Assembly (NCBI GenBank): GCA_016789305.1
Contig: JAEURJ010000018.1
Location: 1 to 64,000 of the forward strand
DNA length: 64,000 nucleotides
Direction of reading: 5' to 3'
Source: Anaerolineales bacterium
Lineage (GTDB): Bacteria; Chloroflexota; Anaerolineae; Anaerolineales; Villigracilaceae
The notes below the pieces were generated by a model. The model worked only from the letters and a program-made list of their open reading frames with translations. It had not been told where the DNA came from and made no database searches. Made by a program: the position numbers and the translations under genes. Shown here in pieces: positions 16,130 through 24,102 of the stretch (its first letter is position 1; each line of letters opens with the position of its first letter).

Positions 16130-16160
16130 CATTAATTGAATATGGAGAATAGGTATTGCC

Positions 16161-16703
16161 ATGTGCTCGATGGTGCGTCGCCCTCCAGGAATTGAGTTAG
16201 CCTTGCTCGGTTTTCTACTTCAAGGCCCCCAGCACGGCTATCAGCTTCACCAGATAATTTCCGACCTATCCGGGTTGGGGCTGATATGGCGTTTAAAACA
16301 AAGCCAGCTTTATGCCCTCTTGAACAAGCTGGAAACCGATGGCTTTGTTATCAGTACGATCAAAAATCAAGACCCCCACCCACCCCGACGAATCTTTGAA
16401 CTCACTGAATCTGGACGAAGGATATTCTTTGCCTGGCTGGCTGATCCGGTTACGGCGCCTCGCCTTGTTAGGCAGGATTTCTTTGCCAAGTTGTATTTTG
16501 CGGCGCGAGAAAATAAAGATACTGCGCGAAGATTGATCGAACTGCAACGTATTGTTTGCCAGAGTTGGATAGATAGATTTAATGAAAAATTAGCTGTCAG
16601 TGAGCAAGCGTCGTATAGTTGGACCATGTATCAATACCGCCTCGGACAGGTCAAAGCATTGCAAAGCTGGCTGGATGCTTATGAGAAAACTTTAAGTACC
16701 TAA
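16161..16703 (+). CDS. PadR family transcriptional regulator
   Basis: A 180-residue regulator. The N-terminal winged helix is of PadR type (LALLGFLLQGPQHGYQLHQI, then LKQSQLYALLNKLETDGFV, and a wing with PPRRIFELTESG). The C-terminal part (about residues 95-180) is the helical dimerisation region of the PadR-C/Vir type. It is transcribed divergently from the aldehyde oxidoreductase cluster with 223 bases between the starts, and TGACGT repeats lie in that gap. Control of both genes is therefore plausible; PadR proteins often sense phenolic acids or aldehydes, but the ligand here is unknown. An alternative start is the ATG at 16170. Confidence 0.85.
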   Translation: MCSMVRRPPGIELALLGFLLQGPQHGYQLHQIISDLSGLGLIWRLKQSQLYALLNKLETDGFVISTIKNQDPHPPRRIFELTESGRRIFFAWLADPVTAPRLVRQDFFAKLYFAARENKDTARRLIELQRIVCQSWIDRFNEKLAVSEQASYSWTMYQYRLGQVKALQSWLDAYEKTLST

Positions 16704-16980
16704 AATCATCAATGATTTCAAAGGCTGGTTTGAGAAAAAGAATGAAATCATCCCAATCAGCAGAATAAGTCGAACATCAAGTTTGGCCCGGTAAAATATT
16801 TAGCGCCTCGCAATATTTACCAATGATCTGATTCTTAGCAGATATTGAAAAGAAAGTCGTTTATCCTCATTTGTTGTGAATGAATGATACCTGCATTGCA
16901 TTATCAAAATTTAGCTGGGATGATTTAATTTTCAGCCTTTTGCAATCAAACATCCATGAGAAATATGTCCAATTGAGTGT

Positions 16981-17477
16981 ATCCCTGCCCTTGCGGATAC
17001 TATGGGGATTCACAAAAAAAACCTGCACCTGCGCGCCAGCCATGGTGACCAAATACCAAAAACGCATCTCCGGTCCCCTGCTCGACCGCATTGATATTCA
17101 CATCGAAGTTCCGCGTGTCGATTATAAAAAGCTCAGCGGGAATCGTTTGGGCGAAACATCCGAGTCAATTCGTCAGCGAGTGCAATCTGCAAGAGATATA
17201 CAAAATAAACGATTTTCAAATGGGGAGTCAAAAGATATCGTCTGCAATGCGGATATGCGCGTCGGCGAGGTCAGGCGGTTTTGCCAGTTACAGGCTGAAG
17301 GTCAGAGCTTGATGCGGTCGGCAATGAGTCAACTCAATTTGTCGGCACGTGCCTATCATCGCATCTTGAAGTTATCCCGCACGATTGCGGACTTGGCAGG
17401 GAGTGAAGAGATCCAGTCCGCGCATTTGGCGGAGGCATTGCACGCTTCGCAGTCGTCCAAAGATCATGCCGGGGTAA
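16981..17477 (+). pseudogene. comM 3'-end fragment (truncated and frameshifted copy)
   Basis: About 500 bases match the last third of the intact comM gene (about 4970-5451) at high identity, with the same residues from CTCAPAMVTKYQ to the end. The copy lacks everything before the zinc-like insert. It has two extra bases in the A-run after GATTCAC that break the frame, and an insertion of about seven bases near the 3' end. An open frame from 16880 to 17521 runs through it but has no plausible start. The 277 bases before it (16704-16980) hold nothing that I recognise. It is a decayed duplicate, probably left by recombination. Confidence 0.85.
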
Positions 17478-17636
17478 TAAAAAAACAGGTTGATAACTTA
17501 AAATCATTCGGTCAGGGATGAAAGATAAAGTGGGGAATGGTAGGGTTGCAAAAGCAGAAAAATACCGGTTGGTTTTCACTTAACTGCATTATTTTCCATT
17601 ATCCTTCACACCAGTTCGGTTTTCGAACGGGTGTTT

Positions 17637-17665
17637 TGTCGATTTCAGACCCTCTCAAACGACTA
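17637..17665 (+). promoter_or_regulatory. ECF42-type sigma-factor promoter of the first YCII gene
   Basis: TGTCGA (17637-17642), a spacer of 17 bases, then CGACTATTC from 17660. This matches the bipartite motif reported for ECF42 sigma factors (TGTCGA at -35, CGA(T/C) at -10, recalled from the literature). The same arrangement recurs at 18053. Confidence 0.8.
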
Positions 17666-17685
17666 TTCAATAAAAGGAGTCTATG

Positions 17686-18045
17686 ATGAAATTTTTATGT
17701 CTTGTACATGAGGAGCCAGATAATGGTCTGGGGCCGCAGACCGAGCAGGAGGCACAGGAGCTGGTCAATGAGCACCTCGATTACGACGAAACCCTGCGTC
17801 AGAGCGGACATTGGCTGTACGCCCAGGCGTTACAGCCTGTGGAGACCGCCACGACCGTGCGTGTACGAAATGGGAAGACTTCCATTACAGATGGTCCCTT
17901 CGCGGAGACCAAGGAAGTCCTTGGGGGATTCGTGATGATCGAGGCAATGGATATGGAGGAGGCAATCCAAATCGCGGCGGGGATTCCCTCGGCCCGTATG
18001 GGATTCATCCATGTTCGCCGCGTGTGCGAGTTTAAAAGCTCGTAG
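17686..18045 (+). CDS. YCII-related (DGPF domain) protein
   Basis: A 119-residue protein of the YCII/DGPF family. It begins MKFLCLVHEE and carries the signature TDGPFAETKE (about residue 68), followed by a conserved Glu-rich helix (MDMEEAIQIAAGIPSARMG). The fold is a ferredoxin-like dimer with a His/Asp site in relatives; no reaction is established. Genes of this family commonly accompany ECF42 sigma factors and are their targets, as is the case here. AGGAG stands six bases before 17686, so this ATG is preferred to the one at 17683. A paralog follows at 18123. Confidence 0.88.
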   Translation: MKFLCLVHEEPDNGLGPQTEQEAQELVNEHLDYDETLRQSGHWLYAQALQPVETATTVRVRNGKTSITDGPFAETKEVLGGFVMIEAMDMEEAIQIAAGIPSARMGFIHVRRVCEFKSS

Positions 18046-18052
18046 ATATTTT

Positions 18053-18081
18053 TGTCGATTTTGGGCTTTGCCAAACGACTA
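18053..18081 (+). promoter_or_regulatory. ECF42-type sigma-factor promoter of the second YCII gene
   Basis: TGTCGA (18053-18058), 17 bases, then CGACTATTC from 18076. Both elements, the spacer length and the flanking TT...AAA are identical to the first site, while the rest of the spacer differs, which argues for selection on the boxes. Confidence 0.8.
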
Positions 18082-18122
18082 TTCCGTGAAAGCAAACTCA
18101 AATCTACTTACAGGAGTACATA

Positions 18123-18479
18123 ATGAAATATCTATGTCTGGTTTATTTTGATGGAAAGGTACTTGACAACATGTCAGAGACCGAAAAGATCGCCTTTGAT
18201 AACGAGTCGCTGGCTTATGACGAAGAACTTCAGCGCAGCGGTCATTTCATCGCCGCCGAGGCACTTGAGTCTGTAAAGTCTGCTGTTACCGTGCGTATGC
18301 GCAGTGGGAAGATATCCACGACCGATGGTCCATTTACTGAGACCAAGGAACAACTGGGCGGATTCATCCTGATCGAAGCCCGCGACTTGAACGATGCCAT
18401 CCAGGTCGCCGCAAAAATTCCGCTGGCCCGTTTCGGCGGCATTGAAGTCCGTCCCATCTGGGAACTGACGAAGAAGTAG
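18123..18479 (+). CDS. YCII-related (DGPF domain) protein, second copy
   Basis: A 118-residue paralog of the preceding gene. It begins MKYLCLVYFDG and has the signature TDGPFTETKEQLGGF (about residue 66) and the helix LNDAIQVAAKIPLARFGG. The two proteins share the same length and layout but differ at many positions, so the duplication is not recent, or both copies are maintained. It has its own ECF42-type promoter and an AGGAG site. The SDR gene starts six bases behind its stop and is probably cotranscribed. Confidence 0.88.
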   Translation: MKYLCLVYFDGKVLDNMSETEKIAFDNESLAYDEELQRSGHFIAAEALESVKSAVTVRMRSGKISTTDGPFTETKEQLGGFILIEARDLNDAIQVAAKIPLARFGGIEVRPIWELTKK

Positions 18480-18485
18480 GTCCCT

Positions 18486-19271
18486 ATGATGCTGAAGAAC
18501 AAGAATGCGATCATCTACGGCGCAGGCGGCGCTGTGGGCCGAACGGTGGCCCTGGCCTTTGCACGCGAAGGTGCCAATCTTTTCCTCGCGGGCCGCACAC
18601 TGGCAAAAGTAAAAGATACAGCGAAGGAAATTGCCGATCTGGGTGGATCCGCTCAGGCCGCGGAAGTCGATGCGCTCGATCAGGCATCCGTGGAAAAGCA
18701 TGCGGCGGACGTGGTCAAAAAGGCCGGCAGTCTGGACGTCTCCTTCAACTTGATCTCTCTTGGCGATGATCAGGGCAAGCTGCTGGTGGATATGACACTG
18801 GATGAGTTCCTGATCGCCCCCACCATCGCGCTGCGCACGCAGTTCCTGACGATGACCGCTGCCGCCCGTCATATGACCGCACAAAAATCCGGCGTGATCC
18901 TGGCGCTGACTGCCAACGTCGCACGCATCCCATCCACTTACTCCGGCGGGTTCGGCGTTGCCTGTGCCACGATCGAATCCATGTGCCGGCAGGCCGCCGT
19001 GGAAGTGGGGCAGGATGGCGTGCGCGTGATCTGTCTGCGCTCGGCCGGTTCGCCGGATGCGCCCGGCGTACATGAAGCCTTAAGCATTCACGCAAAAAAT
19101 GCGAATATGACCTTCGATGAATTTCATACTTATGCGGCGCAGGGATCCATGCTCAAACGCATGCCCTGGATGGCGGAGATCGCCAACGTTGCGACCTTTA
19201 TGGCATCGGACGGTGCCAGTGCCATGACCGCCACGGTCGCAAACCTGACCTGCGGCGCCATCGTCGATTAA
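18486..19271 (+). CDS. SDR family oxidoreductase
   Basis: A 261-residue short-chain dehydrogenase/reductase. The cofactor-binding motif is present as IIYGAGGAVGRTVALAFAREG (GxxGxxG-like, about residue 10), with an arginine after strand two (AGRTLAK) that suggests NADP(H). The usual NNAG is replaced by FNLISLGDD. The catalytic Tyr-x-x-x-Lys is not evident where expected: the segment reads STYSGGFGVACATIESMCR. This may therefore be a divergent or inactive SDR. It lies in the ECF42 module, behind the second YCII gene. Confidence 0.82.
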   Translation: MMLKNKNAIIYGAGGAVGRTVALAFAREGANLFLAGRTLAKVKDTAKEIADLGGSAQAAEVDALDQASVEKHAADVVKKAGSLDVSFNLISLGDDQGKLLVDMTLDEFLIAPTIALRTQFLTMTAAARHMTAQKSGVILALTANVARIPSTYSGGFGVACATIESMCRQAAVEVGQDGVRVICLRSAGSPDAPGVHEALSIHAKNANMTFDEFHTYAAQGSMLKRMPWMAEIANVATFMASDGASAMTATVANLTCGAIVD

Positions 19272-19288
19272 AATCACAAGGAGAAAAC

Positions 19289-19777
19289 ATGATCAAGATC
19301 ACTGAACCAAAATTAGTGGAACGACCTGAACAACATTACGTAGCCATCCGCAAGTTTGTCACCATGGCCGAAATTGGCCCCACCCTGCCTCCCTTGAGCG
19401 ACGATGTCTTTGCCTGGCTGGCACAAAAAGGGATCCAACCCGCGGGTGCGGTATTCTGGCGCTATAACGTTGTGGAGATGGATAAAAAACTGGAGATCGA
19501 TGTGGCAGTGCCTGTCGCTTCACCGGTCAAAGGGGAAGGCGAGATCATTGCGGATGTACTCCCTGCGGGAACCTATGCGTTGATGCTGCATACCGGTCAC
19601 CCCGATGAACTGGAAGAGGCCACCGCAAAGCTGTTGGATTGGGCGAATAAAAATAACATTCAATGGAAGATGAACGGCGAACGCTGGGGCGGGCGCGTGG
19701 AATGGTATTACTCCGATCCGCAGATCGAGCCCGATATGACCAAATGGGAGACGGAACTCGCGTTCCTGACCGCCTAA
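19289..19777 (+). CDS. GyrI-like small-molecule-binding domain protein
   Basis: A 162-residue stand-alone GyrI-like (AraC effector-binding, SOUL/BmrR-C type) domain. It begins IKITEPKLVERPEQHYVAIRK and later has the typical strand VLPAGTYALMLHTGHPDEL and the C-terminal WYYSDP motif. Such domains bind hydrophobic or cationic compounds, and stand-alone members have been linked to hydrolysis or sequestration of toxic ligands. AAGGAG precedes the ATG. It is placed between the SDR and sigma-factor genes, so it may bind the compound to which the module responds; that is inference. Confidence 0.82.
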   Translation: MIKITEPKLVERPEQHYVAIRKFVTMAEIGPTLPPLSDDVFAWLAQKGIQPAGAVFWRYNVVEMDKKLEIDVAVPVASPVKGEGEIIADVLPAGTYALMLHTGHPDELEEATAKLLDWANKNNIQWKMNGERWGGRVEWYYSDPQIEPDMTKWETELAFLTA

Positions 19778-19784
19778 TTTGAGT

Positions 19785-21032
19785 ATGAGCGAGGACGCGC
19801 GCAAAAATGTACGGGAGAAGGTTGATGAAATCTATCGCCTTGAATCACGCCGCGTCCTCGCTACGTTAATTCGTTTGTTGGGGGATTTCGATCTTGCAGA
19901 AGAAGCTCTGCATGAAGCCTTTACGACAGCATTGGAGCAATGGGCGCACGAAGGCCTGCCAAAAAATCCGCGTACGTGGCTGGTCTCCGTGGGGCGCTTC
20001 AAAGCCATCGATAACATTCGACGGCGGGCGCGCTTTGATTCCTCGCTTGCCCAGATCGCAAATGAATTGGGTCCCACCACGGAAAATCCATTTGCAGAGG
20101 ATGATGAAGATATCGAAGATGAACGCCTGCGCTTGATCTTCACTTGTTGCCACCCTGCATTATCTCCAGATGCACAGATCGCGTTAACGCTTCGTACGGT
20201 TTGCGGTTTCACCACCGAAGAGATCGCGCATGCCTTTCTCACGCCCCCGCCGACCATCGCGCAGCGAATCGTGCGCGCCAAGTCCAAGATCCGCGATGCA
20301 CATATTCCCTATGAAGTCCCATCGCATACAGAACTTCCTGATCGCCTTGATTCTGTTTTGCATGTGATCTATCTTGTTTTTAATGAAGGCTATTCCGCAT
20401 CCTTCGGAGATTCGTTGACCCGTCACGATCTTTCCGCTGAAGCAATCCGACTTGGAAGGCTTTTGGTTGAATTATTACCCGAACCCGAAGCGGTTGGATT
20501 GCTGGCCTTGATGCTCTTACAGGAATCGCGGCGCGCCGCGCGGACCTCCCCGACGGGGGAGCTGATCCTGCTCAATGAACAGGATCGTACGCTGTGGGAT
20601 CGTGCACAAATCACCGAAGGCTTGAGGTTAATTCAACAAGCGCTGGCCTCCCGTCGTTTCGGTCCCTACACCATTCAAGCTGCGATCGCTGCGGTCCATG
20701 CACGAGCTGCACGTGCGGATGAAACCGATTGGAATCAGATCGTTGCGTTCTATGACATTTTGATCCAGGCGGAACCCTCGCCTGTGATTGAATTAAATCG
20801 CGCCGTGGCAGTTGCCATGCGTGACGGTCCCGAAGCCGGTTTGACCATCATCGAAGAAATTTTTGCACGCGGCGATCTGCTGGAGTATCACTTTGCACAT
20901 TCAGCACACGCAGATTTATCTCGAAGGTTGGGAAAAATCGAGGAAGCGCGTGCCTCCTATGAAAAGGCATTGCAATTAAGTCAGCAGAGATCTGAGCGGG
21001 AGTTCCTTGAACGAAGATTAAGAGAGTTATAA
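19785..21032 (+). CDS. ECF RNA polymerase sigma factor, ECF42-like with C-terminal TPR-like extension
   Basis: The protein has 415 residues. Region 2 (LATLIRLLGDFDLAEEALHE, with PRTWLVSVGRFKAIDNIRRR) and region 4 (FTTEEIAHAFLTPPPTIAQR) occupy the first 180 residues. A long helical tail (about residues 190-415, DUF6596 and TPR-like, with GYSASFGDSLTRHDLSAEA and RLGKIEEARASYEKALQL) follows. This architecture and the two neighbouring DGPF genes define the ECF42 group. No anti-sigma factor is visible, and the tail is thought to regulate activity in this group. The start at 19785 lacks a good ribosome binding site and lies seven bases behind the GyrI-like gene, so translational coupling is likely. 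Confidence 0.9.
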   Translation: MSEDARKNVREKVDEIYRLESRRVLATLIRLLGDFDLAEEALHEAFTTALEQWAHEGLPKNPRTWLVSVGRFKAIDNIRRRARFDSSLAQIANELGPTTENPFAEDDEDIEDERLRLIFTCCHPALSPDAQIALTLRTVCGFTTEEIAHAFLTPPPTIAQRIVRAKSKIRDAHIPYEVPSHTELPDRLDSVLHVIYLVFNEGYSASFGDSLTRHDLSAEAIRLGRLLVELLPEPEAVGLLALMLLQESRRAARTSPTGELILLNEQDRTLWDRAQITEGLRLIQQALASRRFGPYTIQAAIAAVHARAARADETDWNQIVAFYDILIQAEPSPVIELNRAVAVAMRDGPEAGLTIIEEIFARGDLLEYHFAHSAHADLSRRLGKIEEARASYEKALQLSQQRSEREFLERRLREL

Positions 21033-21035
21033 AAC

Positions 21036-21113
21036 AGATATGCCATCGGGGAGATAAGGCAATTTTGTCAGTTGCAGGCTGAAGGTCAGAGTTTGATGCG
21101 GGCGGCAATACTG
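21036..21113 (+). pseudogene. Short comM remnant
   Basis: About 78 bases match the intact comM gene around 5230-5307, including GAAGGTCAGAGTTTGATGCG. At the variable positions they are closer to the degraded copy at 17250-17330 (CAGTTGCAGGCTGAAGG). The fragment begins directly after the stop of the sigma-factor gene. It is too short to code for anything and marks the right border of the ECF42 module. Confidence 0.75.
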
Positions 21114-21141
21114 TGCTGTGCATGAGTCAAAAGTTTTACTT

Positions 21142-21165
21142 ATTACCCGGGTAATGCTATATAAT
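21142..21165 (+). promoter_or_regulatory. Leaderless promoter with palindromic operator of the MalT-like gene
   Basis: A perfect TATAAT (21160-21165) lies six bases before the ATG at 21172. Just upstream is the perfect 14-bp palindrome ATTACCCGGGTAAT (21142-21155), which would sit in the spacer and is a candidate regulator site. The -35 element is weak (TTTACT at 21135-21140). Confidence 0.55.
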
Positions 21166-21171
21166 CCATTC

Positions 21172-23904
21172 ATGGCGATTCCAGTTTTATCTACAAAACT
21201 CCACGTCCCACCGTTTCCCCTTAAAGCTGTGAATCGTTCCCGCTTGATTAATCTGCTAAACGAGGGATTCTCCGTAGGTCACAAACTCACTCTGGTCTCT
21301 GCCCCGGCTGGTTTCGGTAAAAGCACATTGGTCAGTGAATGGATTGAGAGTTGCAAGCGCCCGGCTGCATGGTTATCGCTGGATGAAAATGATAACGACT
21401 CTGTGCGTTTTCTGATCTATCTCATCAGTGCATTGCAGACAATTTCGCCAGGTTTGGGGGCAGGCATATTGGATGCGCTTCAATCACAACAATTGCCGTC
21501 GATTGAAACAATTCAAACCACATTACTTAATGAGATCACGGCAATCCCGGAAGATTTCGCCCTGATCCTTGATGACTACCATCTGGTTGACTCCAAACCA
21601 ATTGACGAAACCCTCACTTTTTTAGTGGAGCACCTTCCGCCTCAGATGCATTTGGTCATCACATCCCGTGAGGACCCGTCATTGCCCATCCCTCGCATGC
21701 GTGCGCGAAATCAATTGACCGAAATCCGCGCAGCAGACTTGCGCTTTACCTCATCGGAAGCTGCGGAATTTCTCAATCAGGTCATGAACCTTGATCTCAA
21801 AGTGGAAGATGTCGCGGCACTAGAGTCTCGTACCGAAGGCTGGGTCGCCGGTCTGCAACTCGCTGCGCTTTCGATGAGGGGGCAACAGGATGTTTCCGGC
21901 TTCATTCAGGCGTTTGCTGGAGATCATCGCTACATTGTGGATTATCTGGTCGAAGAGGTGTTGCGGCGTCAACCCGAATCGGTTCGAAACTTTTTGTTGC
22001 AAACATCTATTCTTGAGCGTTTGAACGGTTCGCTCTGTGATGCTGTCACCATGCAAGCAGGAAGCAAATCGAAATTGGAACAATTGCAACGGGAAAATCT
22101 GTTCCTCATTCCATTAGATGATAAGCGTGAGTGGTATCGCTATCACCATCTTTTTGCTGATGTACTTCTGATGCATTTGATTGCAGAACAATCTGAACAA
22201 GTTTCTGTCCTGCATATTCGTGCAAGTGAGTGGTTTGAGAAAAACAACCTGACAGCGGATGCGATCCGTCATTCATTATCTGCCAGGGACTTTGAACGCG
22301 CAGCCAGGCTGATCGAAAAAAACATACCTTTTATGCGCCAGAGTAGACAGGAATCCATATTGCTGGGTTGGCTTAAAGCACTTCCTGACGAACTGTTTCA
22401 GGACCACCCTGTGCTAAATGTTAATTATGCCGGCACATTATTACAGAATGGTCAGTTTGAGGGCGTGGTATCACGATTGCAGGATATCGAACAATGGCTG
22501 GCAACTCCTGAAGAAATTCGGCGGCAACCTGTTTATGTGGATGAAGAGGAATTTCAGCGTCTACCCAGTGCGGTTCACATGTACCATGCCGCCATTGCTT
22601 TGGCTCAAGGTGATGTAGCCAGTACTATCGAACATGCACGCAAAGTGCTTGAACTCGCCCGCGAGGATAACGATTTTCCCCGTGGAGCTGCATTGTCGCT
22701 GTTAGGGCTTGCATCCTGGACGAGCGGCGATCTCAAGACCGCATATGAGATGTTTTCCAAGGGAATGGCGCATTTGCAGAAAGTTGGATTCATTCCGGAT
22801 GTGATCGGCGGCTCCGTGACTCTGGCGGATATACGGATCACGCAGGGTCGTTTACGCGAGGCAATGCATATCTACGAACGCGGATTGCAGCTTGCGACAA
22901 AGCAGGGTGCGCCTATCGTGCGTGGCGCGGCGGACATGCATGTGGGAATAAGCGAACTCTGCCATGAGCATAATGATTTGATCACCGCCGAACAGCACCT
23001 ATTGAAAAGCAAAGAACTTGGTGAACTCAATTGGCTGCTGAAAAACCCATATCGCTGGCGAGTTGTGATGGCGCACATACGGGAAGCCCGGGGCGAATGG
23101 GATGATGCGCTCGACCTGCTCGATGAGGCAGAACCGCTGTACTTTAGTGATTTCTCCCCGAATCCCCGTCCTGTTCAAGCGTTGAAGGCGCGCGTATGGA
23201 TCAAGCAAGGTGAATTGAAAAAAGCCATTGATTGGGCGCGTGAACGGAAGTTATCTATTGAAGAAGAACCCAGCTATTTGCGGGAGTTCGAGCAAATAAC
23301 ATTTGCCAGGATTCTGTTATTTCAATTTCAAAACGAACATTCAGATAGTTTGCTACATGATGTAATAAACTTTTTGAAACATCTTTTGAAATCAACAGAA
23401 GATGGCGGCAGGATGGGAAGCGTAATCGAAATCCTGATCTTGCAGGCGCTGGCTTACCAAATGCAAGAGGATATATCTGCGGCTTTGTCAGCGTTGGAAC
23501 GCGTCTTGAAGTTAGCTGAACCGGAAGGCTATGTGCGAATGTTCCTGGATGAAGGTGCCGATATGGAAAGATTGCTTCGCGAAGCTTCCGCGCACAAGAT
23601 CATGCCGGATTATACCGCCAGGTTATTATCGGTGTTTGAGGCGGAGCGAAAAAGCTTGGATGTAGAAACGCATCTTTCCGCCGCACCAGATTCAAAGTCC
23701 CTGATCGAAGCGCTCAGTCAGCGTGAGTTGGATATCCTGCGCCTCTTCAAGACCGAGTTATCGGGTCCCGAGATCGCTCAGGAACTTGTCATCGCTTTGA
23801 GCACGGTGCGGACTCATACCAAAAGTATTTACAGCAAACTCAATGTGAGCAGCCGCCGGGCGGCTGTGAACCGGGCAATTGAGCTGGGACTAATAAAAGC
23901 CTAG
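21172..23904 (+). CDS. LuxR family transcriptional regulator, MalT-like (STAND ATPase)
   Basis: A 910-residue regulator with MalT architecture. The N-terminal motif LSTKLHVPP is followed by the NTPase domain with Walker A (APAGFGKSTLVSEW, about residue 46) and Walker B (FALILDDYHLVD, about residue 125). A winged-helix region comes next, then a long TPR-like sensor (about residues 400-820). The LuxR helix-turn-helix is at the C-terminus (LSQRELDILRLFKTELSGPE, then STVRTHTKSIYSKL). Proteins of this class bind a small inducer and ATP and then activate transcription. The start at 21172 is supported by a leaderless-type TATAAT; a longer frame from 21118 has no support. It probably controls the membrane-protein genes downstream, but no direct evidence exists. 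Confidence 0.92.
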   Translation: MAIPVLSTKLHVPPFPLKAVNRSRLINLLNEGFSVGHKLTLVSAPAGFGKSTLVSEWIESCKRPAAWLSLDENDNDSVRFLIYLISALQTISPGLGAGILDALQSQQLPSIETIQTTLLNEITAIPEDFALILDDYHLVDSKPIDETLTFLVEHLPPQMHLVITSREDPSLPIPRMRARNQLTEIRAADLRFTSSEAAEFLNQVMNLDLKVEDVAALESRTEGWVAGLQLAALSMRGQQDVSGFIQAFAGDHRYIVDYLVEEVLRRQPESVRNFLLQTSILERLNGSLCDAVTMQAGSKSKLEQLQRENLFLIPLDDKREWYRYHHLFADVLLMHLIAEQSEQVSVLHIRASEWFEKNNLTADAIRHSLSARDFERAARLIEKNIPFMRQSRQESILLGWLKALPDELFQDHPVLNVNYAGTLLQNGQFEGVVSRLQDIEQWLATPEEIRRQPVYVDEEEFQRLPSAVHMYHAAIALAQGDVASTIEHARKVLELAREDNDFPRGAALSLLGLASWTSGDLKTAYEMFSKGMAHLQKVGFIPDVIGGSVTLADIRITQGRLREAMHIYERGLQLATKQGAPIVRGAADMHVGISELCHEHNDLITAEQHLLKSKELGELNWLLKNPYRWRVVMAHIREARGEWDDALDLLDEAEPLYFSDFSPNPRPVQALKARVWIKQGELKKAIDWARERKLSIEEEPSYLREFEQITFARILLFQFQNEHSDSLLHDVINFLKHLLKSTEDGGRMGSVIEILILQALAYQMQEDISAALSALERVLKLAEPEGYVRMFLDEGADMERLLREASAHKIMPDYTARLLSVFEAERKSLDVETHLSAAPDSKSLIEALSQRELDILRLFKTELSGPEIAQELVIALSTVRTHTKSIYSKLNVSSRRAAVNRAIELGLIKA

Positions 23905-23927
23905 CGCACACGACTGATTCCATAACG

Positions 23928-23956
23928 CCCCGCCAAATTTCTCTGGCGGGGTTTTT
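23928..23956 (+). terminator. Rho-independent terminator after the MalT-like gene
   Basis: CCCCGCCA (23928-23935) pairs with TGGCGGGG (23944-23951); the loop has eight bases and the tract TTTTT follows directly. Confidence 0.9.
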
Positions 23957-23961
23957 GATTC

Positions 23962-24096
23962 TCCCCACGCGAAATCCCCACATGTGGGGAAGACATCTCC
24001 CCACGTTGATTTGTATATTGTCTTCAATCGAACCCAACAGGCGGCTACGCCGGGTGTCAATCTCAGACACTTATCTTATCGGTTCAAAAAGGAGAC
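23962..24096 (+). promoter_or_regulatory. Duplicated control region, copy A
   Basis: This 135-bp block in front of the gene at 24103 recurs almost unchanged at 25419-25555 in front of the gene at 25559. It contains the perfect palindrome TCCCCACATGTGGGGA (23975-23990), flanked by two further TCCCCAC half-sites (23962 and 23998). It ends in the ribosome binding site AAAAAGGAGAC. It must hold the promoter and operator, although I cannot place the -35 and -10 boxes with confidence. Confidence 0.75.
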
Positions 24097-24102
24097 AGAT
24101 AT

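Noticed and set aside
16880..17521. Open frame of 213 codons that could be taken for a short comM gene
   Set aside because: The first 45 codons are unrelated to comM, the homologous part lacks the ATPase core, and frameshifts are visible against the intact copy, so it is listed as a pseudogene.
18174..19073. Long minus-strand open frame of 299 codons
   Set aside because: It is antisense to the second YCII gene and the SDR gene, both of which are clearly real.
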